Shown here: piece by piece, positions 10,497-18,728 of the stretch | Layout: the number at the start of each line of letters is the position of its first letter | How positions within the stretch are numbered: position 1 is the first letter of the stretch | DNA from: Xanthobacter autotrophicus Py2 | GTDB taxonomy: Bacteria; Pseudomonadota; Alphaproteobacteria; Rhizobiales; Xanthobacteraceae | Direction of reading: 5' to 3' | Length of the DNA: 64,000 nt | Assembly: GCA_000017645.1 (NCBI GenBank) | Contig: CP000781.1 | Span: 2,467,501-2,531,500, forward strand | Notes under the pieces: generated by a model | Databases searched by the model: none | What the model was told of the DNA's origin: nothing | Seen by the model: only the letters and a program-made list of their open reading frames with translations | Position numbers and translations under genes: made by a program

Positions 10497-10523
10497 AGGG
10501 CCGCACAACGCGGCCCTTTTTTT
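10497..10523 (+). terminator. Rho-independent terminator
   Basis: An 8-bp GC stem (AGGGCCGC / GCGGCCCT) with an ACAAC loop is followed by seven T residues, 26 bp after the small exported protein. Confidence 0.9.
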
Positions 10524-10666
10524 GTGCCCAAAAAGCACACTGAATTTTCGTGAGATAATTTTTCTCCCGTGGCGGAATGACATTTGGCGCGCGTCACGCC
10601 ATAACCACCGTTCGATTGCGGCGGTGCCGCGCTCTTCCAAGCCACACAGCCGACAGGGCCGCGTTC

Positions 10667-11533
10667 ATGCCCCGCCTTCGTTTCGCGTTTCCGGCCGGGG
10701 CCGGCCGGGCCCCGCGCAGCGTCATTCCCGGCTTCCGCCTCTCCTTGGGGCTGATGCTGCTCTATCTCGGCCTGATCGTGCTTCTGCCCATCGGGGCGCT
10801 GCTGCTGAAGGCGGCGGATGTGGGGTTCTGGGGCTATATCGCCATCATCACCTCGCCACGCACCATTGCCTCGTTCCAGATCACTATCGCCACGGCGGCC
10901 GCGGCCGCCGTGTTCAATGCAGTCTACGGGCTGGGCCTCGCCTGGGTGCTGGTGCGCTACGAGTTTCCCGGCAAGCGCCTGCTGGACGCCATGGTGGACG
11001 TGCCCTTCGCCCTGCCCACGGCGGTGGCGGGCCTCGCGCTCACCACGCTGTTCGCAAAGAATGGCTGGTTCGGTGCGCCGCTGGCCCAATGGGGCATCCA
11101 GGTGGCCTATGCCCCGGCGGGCATCGTCTGCGCCATGGCCTTCACGTCCATTCCCTTCGTGGTGCGCACCGTGCAGCCGGTGCTGGAGGACATGGAGCCC
11201 GAGCTGGAGGAGGCGGCGGCGACGCTGGGCGCATCGGACCTCACCACCTTCCGCAAGGTGATATTCCCGACCCTGTTTCCCGCTTTCCTCGCCGGCACGT
11301 CGCTCGCCTTCGCCCGCTCGCTGGGGGAATTCGGCGCGGTGGTGTTCATCGCCGGCAACCAGCCGTTCCGCACCGAGATCGTGGCCCTGCTCACCTTCAT
11401 CCGGCTGGAGGAATATGACTATGCCGCCGCCGCCGCCATCGCCGTGACCATGCTGGGGCTCGCCTTCCTTATGCTGCTGGTGGTGAATGCGGTGCAGACG
11501 TGGCACCAGCGCAGTGCGCTGGGGGAGGGCTGA
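10667..11533 (+). CDS. cysT: Sulfate/thiosulfate ABC transporter permease CysT
   Basis: Inner-membrane subunit of the sulfate/thiosulfate importer, about 288 aa with six membrane helices. The ABC-permease EAA loop, which contacts the ATPase, reads EEAAATLGASDLTTFRKVIFPTLFP, and the N-terminal segment LGLMLLYLGLIVLLPIGALLLKAA is typical of CysT/CysU. The start at 10667 gives the family's length; an in-frame ATG at 10577 would add 30 residues with no membrane character. cysW follows directly with one base between the stop and the ATG. Neither the ATPase CysA nor a sulfate-binding protein lies next to the pair. Confidence 0.92.
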   Translation: MPRLRFAFPAGAGRAPRSVIPGFRLSLGLMLLYLGLIVLLPIGALLLKAADVGFWGYIAIITSPRTIASFQITIATAAAAAVFNAVYGLGLAWVLVRYEFPGKRLLDAMVDVPFALPTAVAGLALTTLFAKNGWFGAPLAQWGIQVAYAPAGIVCAMAFTSIPFVVRTVQPVLEDMEPELEEAAATLGASDLTTFRKVIFPTLFPAFLAGTSLAFARSLGEFGAVVFIAGNQPFRTEIVALLTFIRLEEYDYAAAAAIAVTMLGLAFLMLLVVNAVQTWHQRSALGEG

Positions 11534-11534
11534 G

Positions 11535-12407
11535 ATGGCGGCCCCGGTCAACCGCAACCGTCGCCGGGTGGGCGATGGTGCGCGCACGCGGGCGGTGCTG
11601 CTCACCCTGGTGCTCGCCACCACGGCGGTGGCCCTCATCGCGCCGCTCGCGGTCATCTTCTCCGAGGCCTTCGCGCGCGGCTTTTCCGCTTATGCCGAGG
11701 CGCTGGTGCGACCGGACACGCTGCACGCCATCGGCCTCACGATTATCACCGCGCTCGTCTGCGTGCCGGTGAACGTCGGCTTCGGCATCGCCGCCGCCTG
11801 GGCGGTCACCAAGTTCAGCTTCCCCGGCCGCAACCTGCTGCTGGCGGTGGTGGAACTGCCCTTCTCCATCTCGCCCATCGTGGCCGGTGTCGCCTATCTG
11901 TTCGTCTATGGCGGGCAGGGGCTGTTCGGCCCGTTCCTGCAGGCCCACGACATCAAGATCGTGTTCGCCCTGCCGGCCATCATCCTCGCCAGCATGTTCG
12001 TCACCGCGCCGTTCGTGGTGCGCGAGCTGGTGCCGCTGATGATGGCGCAGGGGCGCGACGAGGAAGAGGCGGCGGTGAGCCTGGGCGCCAACGGCTTCGA
12101 CGTGCTGCGGCTGGTCACCCTGCCCAACGTGCGCTTCGCCCTGCTCTATGGCGCGGCCTTGTGCAACGCGCGGGTGATGGGTGAGTTCGGCGCGGTGTCG
12201 GTGGTGTCGGGCAACATCCGCGGGCAGACCTCGACCTTGGCCCTGCAGATCGAGCTTTTGTACCAGGACAGCCACGTCCTCGCCGCCTTCGCCGCCGCGA
12301 CGGTCCTGGCGGGCGTGGCGCTGTTCACCCTGGTGGCGAAATATCTCATCGAACGCGCTGAGCGCGCGCGCGAGGAGCGGGCTCCGCCCCGCCGGCCGGG
12401 GCACTGA
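11535..12407 (+). CDS. cysW: Sulfate/thiosulfate ABC transporter permease CysW
   Basis: Second permease of the sulfate importer, 290 aa with six membrane helices. The segment LLLAVVELPFSISPIVAGVAYLFVYG and the EAA loop EEEAAVSLGANGFDVLRLVTLPNVR mark it as CysW rather than CysT. It starts one base after the cysT stop, so the two are translationally coupled. The usual third gene cysA is missing: the next gene (lapA) is on the other strand, 33 bp away. The cognate ATPase and the periplasmic binding protein must be encoded elsewhere. The Arg/Glu-rich C-terminal tail is slightly longer than usual. Confidence 0.92.
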   Translation: MAAPVNRNRRRVGDGARTRAVLLTLVLATTAVALIAPLAVIFSEAFARGFSAYAEALVRPDTLHAIGLTIITALVCVPVNVGFGIAAAWAVTKFSFPGRNLLLAVVELPFSISPIVAGVAYLFVYGGQGLFGPFLQAHDIKIVFALPAIILASMFVTAPFVVRELVPLMMAQGRDEEEAAVSLGANGFDVLRLVTLPNVRFALLYGAALCNARVMGEFGAVSVVSGNIRGQTSTLALQIELLYQDSHVLAAFAAATVLAGVALFTLVAKYLIERAERAREERAPPRRPGH

Positions 12408-12440
12408 GGCGGCCGTTTACGGGACTGCGCGCCGCCTCAG

Positions 12441-12761
12441 TCAGCCGCGCGGGGCGGGCAGGCCGAGGGCGGTGGAGGAGGGCTGCTGGACGGGTGTCAT
12501 CCGCTTCAGCTCGCGCCTGGCTTCGCGCGCCGCGCGGCGGAAGCGACCCTGCCGGGCCCACACCACGATGCCGCCGGCCAACACGCCCACGATCAGCGCG
12601 GCGAACACCAGCGCGAACAAAGGCAGCGTCACCGACAGCGCGGGCGCATCCGGCGAGAACGGGTCGAGGGACAGGGTGACGGGCTTGCGGTTCGCCACGG
12701 CGAGGGCCACCGCCACGATGGAGAGCGGCAGGCCGATGAGGATGGAGAGGATACGGGTCAC
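12441..12761 (-). CDS. LapA domain protein (DUF1049)
   Basis: 106-aa membrane protein with two helices (about residues 4-22 and 45-68) and a basic cytoplasmic tail (RQGRFRRAAREARRELKRM). In E. coli the LapA homologue works with LapB in lipopolysaccharide assembly control; a role in this organism is inferred only from family. It uses a GTG start, 6 bp after the ihfB stop, and is cotranscribed with it. The ihfB-lapA order is common in alphaproteobacteria. Confidence 0.88.
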   Translation of the reverse strand: MTRILSILIGLPLSIVAVALAVANRKPVTLSLDPFSPDAPALSVTLPLFALVFAALIVGVLAGGIVVWARQGRFRRAAREARRELKRMTPVQQPSSTALGLPAPRG

Positions 12762-12767
12762 GGGCGC

Positions 12768-13052
12768 CTACTTTCCGGTGTTGAGACGTTCGCGCATCTC
12801 TTTTCCGGTCTTGAAGTAAGGGACGGTCTTCTCGCTCACGTCCACCTGCTTGCCGGTGCGCGGGTTGCGGCCGACGCGGGCGTCGCGCTTCTTCACCGAG
12901 AAGGCGCCAAAGCCGCGCAGTTCCACCCGGTCGCCACGCTCGAGAGCGGAGGCCACCTGCTCCAGGATGGCGTTGACGATGTTCTCCACGTCCCGCTGGT
13001 AGAGGTGCGGGTTGGCCTCGGCGATCTTCTGGACGAGTTCGGACTTGATCAT
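12768..13052 (-). CDS. ihfB: Integration host factor subunit beta
   Basis: 94-aa DNA-bending protein of the HU/IHF family, partner of IhfA. The sequence has [21 protein letters not shown] at the N-terminus, the [22 protein letters not shown] beta-arm with the intercalating proline in NPRTG, and the [14 protein letters not shown]-terminus. IHF assists site-specific recombination and sigma-54 activation, both relevant in this window (tyrosine integrase, glnK promoter). It lies between sppA upstream and lapA downstream on the same strand. Confidence 0.96.
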   Translation of the reverse strand: MIKSELVQKIAEANPHLYQRDVENIVNAILEQVASALERGDRVELRGFGAFSVKKRDARVGRNPRTGKQVDVSEKTVPYFKTGKEMRERLNTGK

Positions 13053-13152
13053 GATGGCCGCATGTCCCTTGAGAACGATCCGCTGGGTTTGGCGGACAGG
13101 CTGCTTTCCGGCGACGGATTGCCGCGTTTAATGCAGGAGCCTCAAGCCCTTG

Positions 13153-14124
13153 TCACCCGTCGGTGCGAGGGTGCCAGAGGGCCAGAAGACCGTCAAGCTG
13201 GGCGCGTTCCAGCGCCCCCCGGGCCGTCTGGGTGAGGAACTCGGCCGCCTGGGGGAAGCCCAGCGCCGCCACCGCGCCCCGCGCCGCGCCGAGCAGCCAG
13301 CCGAACTCCGAATCCACCTCCCGGGTGCGCCAGCTGCGGACCTTGAGGTTTTCCGGAACGCCCTTCTCGCGGGCGAGCCATGCCCGGGCGGTGCGCTCGT
13401 CGCCCAACTCGTCCACCAGCTGCAGGTCAAGGCCCTGATGGCCGGTGAAGACGCGCCCGTCGGTGACGGTGGCGAGCTTGTCGTCGGACATCTTGCGCCG
13501 TTCGCTCACCAGGCCCTTGAACCATGCGTAGCTGTCCTTCACCAGCGACTCCACCGCCGCCCGCGCTTCCGGCGTGGTGGGGGTGTAGGGATTGGGCGAG
13601 GCCTTGAGCGGCGAGGACTTGATGTCCTCCATGGCGACGCCCACGGTCTTCAGCAGCTCGGTGACATTGGGATACTGGTAGATCACGCCCACCGAGCCCA
13701 CCAGCGCGTTGCGCCGGGCCACGATGTGGTCGGCACCCAGCGCCGCGATATAGGCCCCGGATGCGGCGATGCCTTCCACCACGGCGACCACCGGCTTCTT
13801 TTCGGAAAGGCGACGCAAAGCGTCGAACAATTGCTCGGAGCCGGTGACGGTGCCGCCGGGGCTGTCGATGGACAAGATCACCGCCCGCGCCCGCGAGCGG
13901 CCGATCTCCTCCAAGAGTTCGACCCGCGCGCGGTCGTTGCGGATGATGCCGCCGATGGTCACCCGCGCCACATGGGGCGAGGAGGCCGAAACGCCGTCGC
14001 CCGCCACGGAGGCCACACCCACCGCAAGGGCGGCGACAGCGGCGAGCACACCGAGGGTGCGCCAGAAAGTGACCTTCCGCCGCAGGCGGCGGCGTTCAAC
14101 GATCTGGTCCGCGTCGAGCGACAT
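13153..14124 (-). CDS. sppA: Signal peptide peptidase SppA (67K-type short form)
   Basis: Inner-membrane serine protease that degrades cleaved signal peptides. It is 323 aa, the short single-domain form. One N-terminal membrane helix is at about residues 24-46 (TLGVLAAVAALAVGVASVAG). The nucleophile serine lies in VEGIAASGAYIAALGADHIVA, and the catalytic lysine is probably in the NPYTPTTPEARA to KDSYAWF region. AAGGAG precedes the ATG. It is about 100 bp upstream of ihfB on the same strand and probably cotranscribed with it, as in other alphaproteobacteria. Confidence 0.93.
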   Translation of the reverse strand: MSLDADQIVERRRLRRKVTFWRTLGVLAAVAALAVGVASVAGDGVSASSPHVARVTIGGIIRNDRARVELLEEIGRSRARAVILSIDSPGGTVTGSEQLFDALRRLSEKKPVVAVVEGIAASGAYIAALGADHIVARRNALVGSVGVIYQYPNVTELLKTVGVAMEDIKSSPLKASPNPYTPTTPEARAAVESLVKDSYAWFKGLVSERRKMSDDKLATVTDGRVFTGHQGLDLQLVDELGDERTARAWLAREKGVPENLKVRSWRTREVDSEFGWLLGAARGAVAALGFPQAAEFLTQTARGALERAQLDGLLALWHPRTDG

Positions 14125-14206
14125 GACTCAGCTCCTTCAGGGCACTCCGGCCGCCGGAGGCGGACAGGACCGATGGGCCGCACTTAAGCAGGTGGCCCGG
14201 GGTTGG

Positions 14207-14266
14207 CAAGGCACTCGTGGTCAAGGCACTCGTGGTCAAGGCACTCGTGGTCAAGGCACTCGTGGT
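14207..14266. repeat. Four perfect 15-bp tandem repeats
   Basis: The unit CAAGGCACTCGTGGT occurs four times head to tail without a mismatch, followed by a partial fifth copy (CAAGG). It lies in the 229-bp gap between the sppA start and the NUDIX stop. Because 15 is a multiple of 3 it keeps a reading frame on both strands (HECLD / RHSWS), but no gene covers it. Confidence 0.95.
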
Positions 14267-14353
14267 CAAGGTGCCCCTTGGCGCCCCTACCGGAACCCCG
14301 CATTGGAAAAGCAGTTCCCGCGGCGTGGCGCCCCGTCACCGCGGCCGGGACGT

Positions 14354-14794
14354 TCACCAGCGGTCGCCCGCCGGTGCGCCGCGCCATTCGGCCACGCGCC
14401 GCCCGGTGGCGGGGGACATGTCCTGCGGCAAGGCATCGGGCGCAAAGAACTCGGCGGCAACGATCTCCATGTTGCGCTCCGGCCGGGGCCCGATGATGAG
14501 CCCGGACGTGCGGTACAGCACCACGTGGTCGCGTCCGCCCACACGGGGATTGAAGAAGACGCCGGCCAAGGCGAGCGGGCCGTCGGCCTCCACATTGGCT
14601 TCTTCCTTCAGCTCCCGCCGCGCCGCCGCCTCCGCGCTCTCGCCCACGTCGACGCCGCCCCCCGGCAGGTGCCAGCCCGCCACATAGGAATGGCGCACCA
14701 GCAGCACCCGCTGTGCATCGTCCACGGCAAGCACGCGCACCCCGAGCGTCATGCCGTGACGCAGGCGCCGGAGGAAGTGGAAGAGCGGAAGCAT
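14354..14794 (-). CDS. NUDIX hydrolase
   Basis: 146-aa phosphohydrolase that cleaves nucleoside diphosphates linked to another moiety. The Nudix box is present as GGGVDVGESAEAAARRELKE followed by EANV. Glycine at the first position, the REL core and the EE pair are kept, but the terminal Gly of the consensus (EExGU) is Asn here. HLPGGGV precedes the box as usual. Substrate unknown. The start is uncertain: ATG at 14794 or at 14752 (MTLGVRVLAV). It is flanked by the 15-bp tandem repeats downstream and a GST gene upstream. Confidence 0.9.
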   Translation of the reverse strand: MLPLFHFLRRLRHGMTLGVRVLAVDDAQRVLLVRHSYVAGWHLPGGGVDVGESAEAAARRELKEEANVEADGPLALAGVFFNPRVGGRDHVVLYRTSGLIIGPRPERNMEIVAAEFFAPDALPQDMSPATGRRVAEWRGAPAGDRW

Positions 14795-14878
14795 GATCCA
14801 AGCATAGCCGAAGCCGGCTCAGTGCGCCTCGCGATTCGCGCGCGGCATGCGGGCAGGGTTGCGGGGGTGCGCGCGGGC

Positions 14879-15502
14879 CTATCCGGCCGCCGCCGCCCGG
14901 GCCGCCAGTTCCGCCGCCTCGATGGCCTCGGCGCGGTGGAAGGCGGGGCGGGCGGTGCAGCGCGCCACATAGGCTGCCACCCGGGGCGTGGGCGTGACCA
15001 CCTTCAGCAGGGTGATGGCGTACCACAGGTCCATGGCCAGCATGATGTCGGCGGCGGAAAACGCCTCGCCCAGCAGATAGGGACCGTCCTTCAGCGCCTC
15101 TTCCACCACCTCCATGACAAGGTCGAAGCTGCCCCATCCGGCGGAGACCTTGGGCAGCTCGATGCCCTTCAGCTTCTGCAGGAAGGCCGGCTCCATGCAG
15201 CCGGCGGAAAAGAACATCCAGTAGAGGTAGCGCGCCCGCAGCGGATCGCCCACGGGCGGCGCGAGGCCGGCGGCTGGCACCTGCTCCGCCACATAGGCGC
15301 AGATGGCGCCGCTCTCGGCGAGATGGGCATCGCCATCGCTCAGCGCCGGCACCTTGCCCATGGGATTGATGCGGCGGAAGGCCGGATCGTCCTGCGCGCC
15401 GGTGCGGATATCCACCACCTCCCGCTCATAGGGCGCTCCAGCCTCCTCCATCAGCCAGAGGATGCGGAAGGCCCGCGTGTGGGGCGCCCAATAGAGTTTC
15501 AT
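14879..15502 (-). CDS. Glutathione S-transferase family protein
   Basis: 207-aa two-domain GST. The N-terminal thioredoxin-like domain begins MKLYWAPHTRAFRILWLMEE and holds the glutathione-binding MGKVPALSDGDAHLAESGAI motif with the Glu-Ser pair. The helical C-terminal domain begins about residue 85 and has the FSAADIMLAMDLWY N-capping motif typical of the family. A strong ribosome-binding site (GGGGAGGAG) precedes the ATG. Substrate and physiological role are unknown; detoxification is inferred from the family. Confidence 0.92.
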   Translation of the reverse strand: MKLYWAPHTRAFRILWLMEEAGAPYEREVVDIRTGAQDDPAFRRINPMGKVPALSDGDAHLAESGAICAYVAEQVPAAGLAPPVGDPLRARYLYWMFFSAGCMEPAFLQKLKGIELPKVSAGWGSFDLVMEVVEEALKDGPYLLGEAFSAADIMLAMDLWYAITLLKVVTPTPRVAAYVARCTARPAFHRAEAIEAAELAARAAAAG

Positions 15503-15607
15503 GCTGCTCCTCCCCGTTTGGTGGATCGGAACGTATAGAGAACAAATGGAGGCGTCGAGTCGGTTTTGGGGCCTTGCGATCCGGGCTCAGGCATGGATAA
15601 TACCAGA

Positions 15608-15691
15608 ACGGCCTGGGGTGCCACGCATCATGCGCGGCTGAGATCACACCCATCGAACCTGTCTGGGTCATTCCAGCGTAGGGAGACGCCG
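15608..15691 (+). promoter_or_regulatory. TPP riboswitch (THI element)
   Basis: The conserved TPP-aptamer blocks occur in order: GGGGTGCC, CTGAGAT with ACACCC, GAACCTG, then CTGGGTCATTCCAGCGTAGGGA. The last block supplies the ribosome-binding site (GGGAG, 15681-15685), and the thiO ATG follows 6 nt later. Because the Shine-Dalgarno sequence lies in the aptamer's 3' arm, ligand binding can directly block translation initiation of thiO; that mode is an inference from the geometry. Confidence 0.95.
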
Positions 15692-16897
15692 ATGAGCGCC
15701 AGCTTGTCGACCTTCATGTCCAGTTCTTCTTCAGCCGGCTCGGCAACTCCCGGCGCTGCATCTGCGCGCCCGCGCGTCGCCATCGCGGGCGGCGGGGTCA
15801 TCGGCCTCGCTCTTGCTTGGCGGCTTGCGCAGGCGGGCTGCCCGGTGGAGGTCTTCGAGGCGGGGGAAACCGGCCAGGGCGCGAGCCGTGCCGCCGCCGG
15901 CATGCTGGCCGCCTGCGCCGAGGCGGAGCCGGGGGAGGAGGTTCTCCTCGCCCTCAATCGCGCCAGCCAGGTCCTTTGGCCGGCGTTCGCCGCCGATCTG
16001 GAGCAGGCGGCGGGTTCGTCGGTGGACCTGCGCACCGAAGGCACCCTCACCATCGCCCTCACCGCCGACGATCTCGCGCGGCTGCGGCACCTTTATGCCC
16101 TCCAGCAGTCCCTTGGCCTGCCGGTGGAATGGCTCACGGCGGCGCAGGTGCGGCGGCGCGAGCCCTATCTCTCGCCCAAGCTGGCCGGCGGCATCCTCAC
16201 CCTTGAGGACCATCAGGTGGACAACCGCAAGGTGGCCGCCGCGCTCAAGGTGGCGGCGCTGAAGGCCGGCGTGAATATCCAGGAGCACACGCCCGTCGCG
16301 CGGGTGGAGACGGCCGGCGGCCGCGTCACCGGCCTGGTGGCGGGTGATACGCTCCATGCGGCCGACGTGGTGGTGCTCGCCGCCGGGGCCTGGAGCCGGG
16401 GCATCGACATCACCCCCGCCGCGCCGCTTCCGGTGCGGCCCATCAAGGGCCAGATGCTGGCGCTGCGCATGGACCCCGCCGCGCCCATCCTCTCCCATGT
16501 GCTGTGGGCGCCGGGGGCCTATCTCGTGCCGCGCCACGACGGCCGCCTCATCATCGGTGCCACCACCGAGGAGAAGGGCTTCGACACCGATCTCACCGCC
16601 GGCGGGCAGCTGGCGCTGCTCACCAATGCGTGGCGCGCCCTGCCGACGCTCGAGGAGCTGACCATCCTCGAGCAATGGGTCGGCTTCCGCCCCGGCAGCC
16701 GGGACGATGCCCCCATCCTCGGTCCGAGCGAGGAGGTGGACGGCCTGATCTACGCCACCGGCCACCACCGCAACGGCATCCTGCTTCTGCCGGTGACCAC
16801 GCAGGTGATCGCCGATTATGTCCTGTCGGGCCGCATGGCGGACGTGGCGGCGCCCTTTGGCGCGGCGCGCTTTGCCCCGCGCGCGGCGGCGGAGTGA
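15692..16897 (+). CDS. thiO: Glycine oxidase ThiO
   Basis: FAD enzyme that oxidises glycine to dehydroglycine (iminoacetate), the nitrogen donor for the thiazole ring of thiamin. It is 401 aa. An N-terminal Ser/Ala-rich stretch of about 28 residues precedes the Rossmann motif VAIAGGGVIGLALAWRLAQAG. Other family features are ASRAAAGMLAACAEAEP, RPIKGQMLALR and the C-terminal YATGHHRNGILLLPVTTQ. The start at 15692 is fixed by the ribosome-binding site at the riboswitch 3' end; an in-frame ATG at 15716 is a possible alternative. It is first in the thiO-thiS-thiG-thiE operon; thiC, often in this operon in rhizobia, is absent here. Confidence 0.94.
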   Translation: MSASLSTFMSSSSSAGSATPGAASARPRVAIAGGGVIGLALAWRLAQAGCPVEVFEAGETGQGASRAAAGMLAACAEAEPGEEVLLALNRASQVLWPAFAADLEQAAGSSVDLRTEGTLTIALTADDLARLRHLYALQQSLGLPVEWLTAAQVRRREPYLSPKLAGGILTLEDHQVDNRKVAAALKVAALKAGVNIQEHTPVARVETAGGRVTGLVAGDTLHAADVVVLAAGAWSRGIDITPAAPLPVRPIKGQMLALRMDPAAPILSHVLWAPGAYLVPRHDGRLIIGATTEEKGFDTDLTAGGQLALLTNAWRALPTLEELTILEQWVGFRPGSRDDAPILGPSEEVDGLIYATGHHRNGILLLPVTTQVIADYVLSGRMADVAAPFGAARFAPRAAAE

Positions 16898-16902
16898 GCG
16901 CG

Positions 16903-17112
16903 ATGACGCTCGCCCTGAAGGTGAACGGAACGCCCGAGGACCATCAGGCGGCAACGGTCGCCGACCTGCTGCGCGCCAAGGGCCTCGATCCCGAGCGCAA
17001 AGGCATCGCGGTTGCGGTGAACGGCGCCGTGGTGCCGCGCCGCACCTGGGCCGAGGCAGCGCTTTCCGCCGGCGACGCGGTGGAGATCATCGAGGCCAAA
17101 CAGGGCGGCTGA
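16903..17112 (+). CDS. thiS: Sulfur carrier protein ThiS
   Basis: 69-aa ubiquitin-fold carrier whose C-terminal Gly-Gly is adenylated and thiocarboxylated to deliver sulfur to thiazole synthesis. The sequence ends EIIEAKQGG, giving the required diglycine tail, and has the conserved KGIAVAVNGAVVPR strand. It starts 5 bp after the thiO stop and precedes thiG by 111 bp. Length and C-terminus make the assignment firm even though the protein is too short for strong similarity alone. Confidence 0.93.
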   Translation: MTLALKVNGTPEDHQAATVADLLRAKGLDPERKGIAVAVNGAVVPRRTWAEAALSAGDAVEIIEAKQGG

Positions 17113-17148
17113 GCAGGGCGGCTGACGGCCGCGACCGCCCGGCCATAA

Positions 17149-18015
<867 letters not shown>

Positions 18016-18022
18016 GCGCCGC

Positions 18023-18664
18023 GTGCTGCCAGAACCGCCGCTGCTGCTGATCACCGATCGCACATTGGCGCAGGGGGATCTTGCGCAGGTGGCGATGGAG
18101 GCCTGCGTCGGCGGATGCCGCTGGATCAGCTTTCGGGAGAAGGACCTGCCGGCGGCAGAGCAGATCGCCCTGTTCGCCCATCTGCGTGAGGCGACACGCG
18201 CCTTCCGCCCCCGCCTGACATTGCACGGCCCGGCCGATCTGGCCGCCGCCGCCGGGGCGGACGGGGTTCACTTGTCCGGCGGCGGCCATGCGGGCGCGGC
18301 GCGGGCGCTGCTGGGGCCCGATGCGCTGGTGGGGCTCTCGGTCCACACTCTGGCCGAGGCGCAAGCCGCCGATGGGGCCAGCCTCGACTACATCACTGTA
18401 AGCCCGGTCTTTCTCACCGCCTCCAAGCCCGGCCATGGCCCGGCGCTGGGGGCTTCGGGACTTGCCGCTTTCGTCGCCGCCTCTCCGGTTCCGGTGATCG
18501 CCCTCGCCGGCATCGCCCCCGACAACGCCCGCGTGTGCCGCGATGCCGGAGCGGCCGGGCTCGCCGTCATGGGCTCGGTGATGCGGGCGGAGGATCCGGC
18601 TGCGGAGTTCTCGGCCCTGCTTGCGGCGTGGGATGGCAAGGGGCCGAACAGCGCGCGTGCCTGA
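18023..18664 (+). CDS. thiE: Thiamin-phosphate synthase ThiE
   Basis: Joins hydroxymethylpyrimidine diphosphate and thiazole phosphate to thiamin phosphate. About 213 aa with a GTG start at 18023. Family features are ISFREKDLPAAEQI, GADGVHLSGG, the GLSVHTLAEAQAADGASLDYITV segment followed by SPVFLTASKPG, and IALAGIAPDNARVCRDAGAAGLAVMGS. The start is inferred: the thiG stop is 8 bp upstream, and the conserved LLLITDR begins within 7 residues; no ATG fits. The HMP half of the pathway (thiC, thiD) is not in the window. Confidence 0.9.
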   Translation: MLPEPPLLLITDRTLAQGDLAQVAMEACVGGCRWISFREKDLPAAEQIALFAHLREATRAFRPRLTLHGPADLAAAAGADGVHLSGGGHAGAARALLGPDALVGLSVHTLAEAQAADGASLDYITVSPVFLTASKPGHGPALGASGLAAFVAASPVPVIALAGIAPDNARVCRDAGAAGLAVMGSVMRAEDPAAEFSALLAAWDGKGPNSARA

Positions 18665-18728
18665 TCCTGGCGCGGCCTTGCATGTGCGGGCCAAAAGCTG
18701 AACCCTGCCGCAAAAGGGGGAGACGGGC

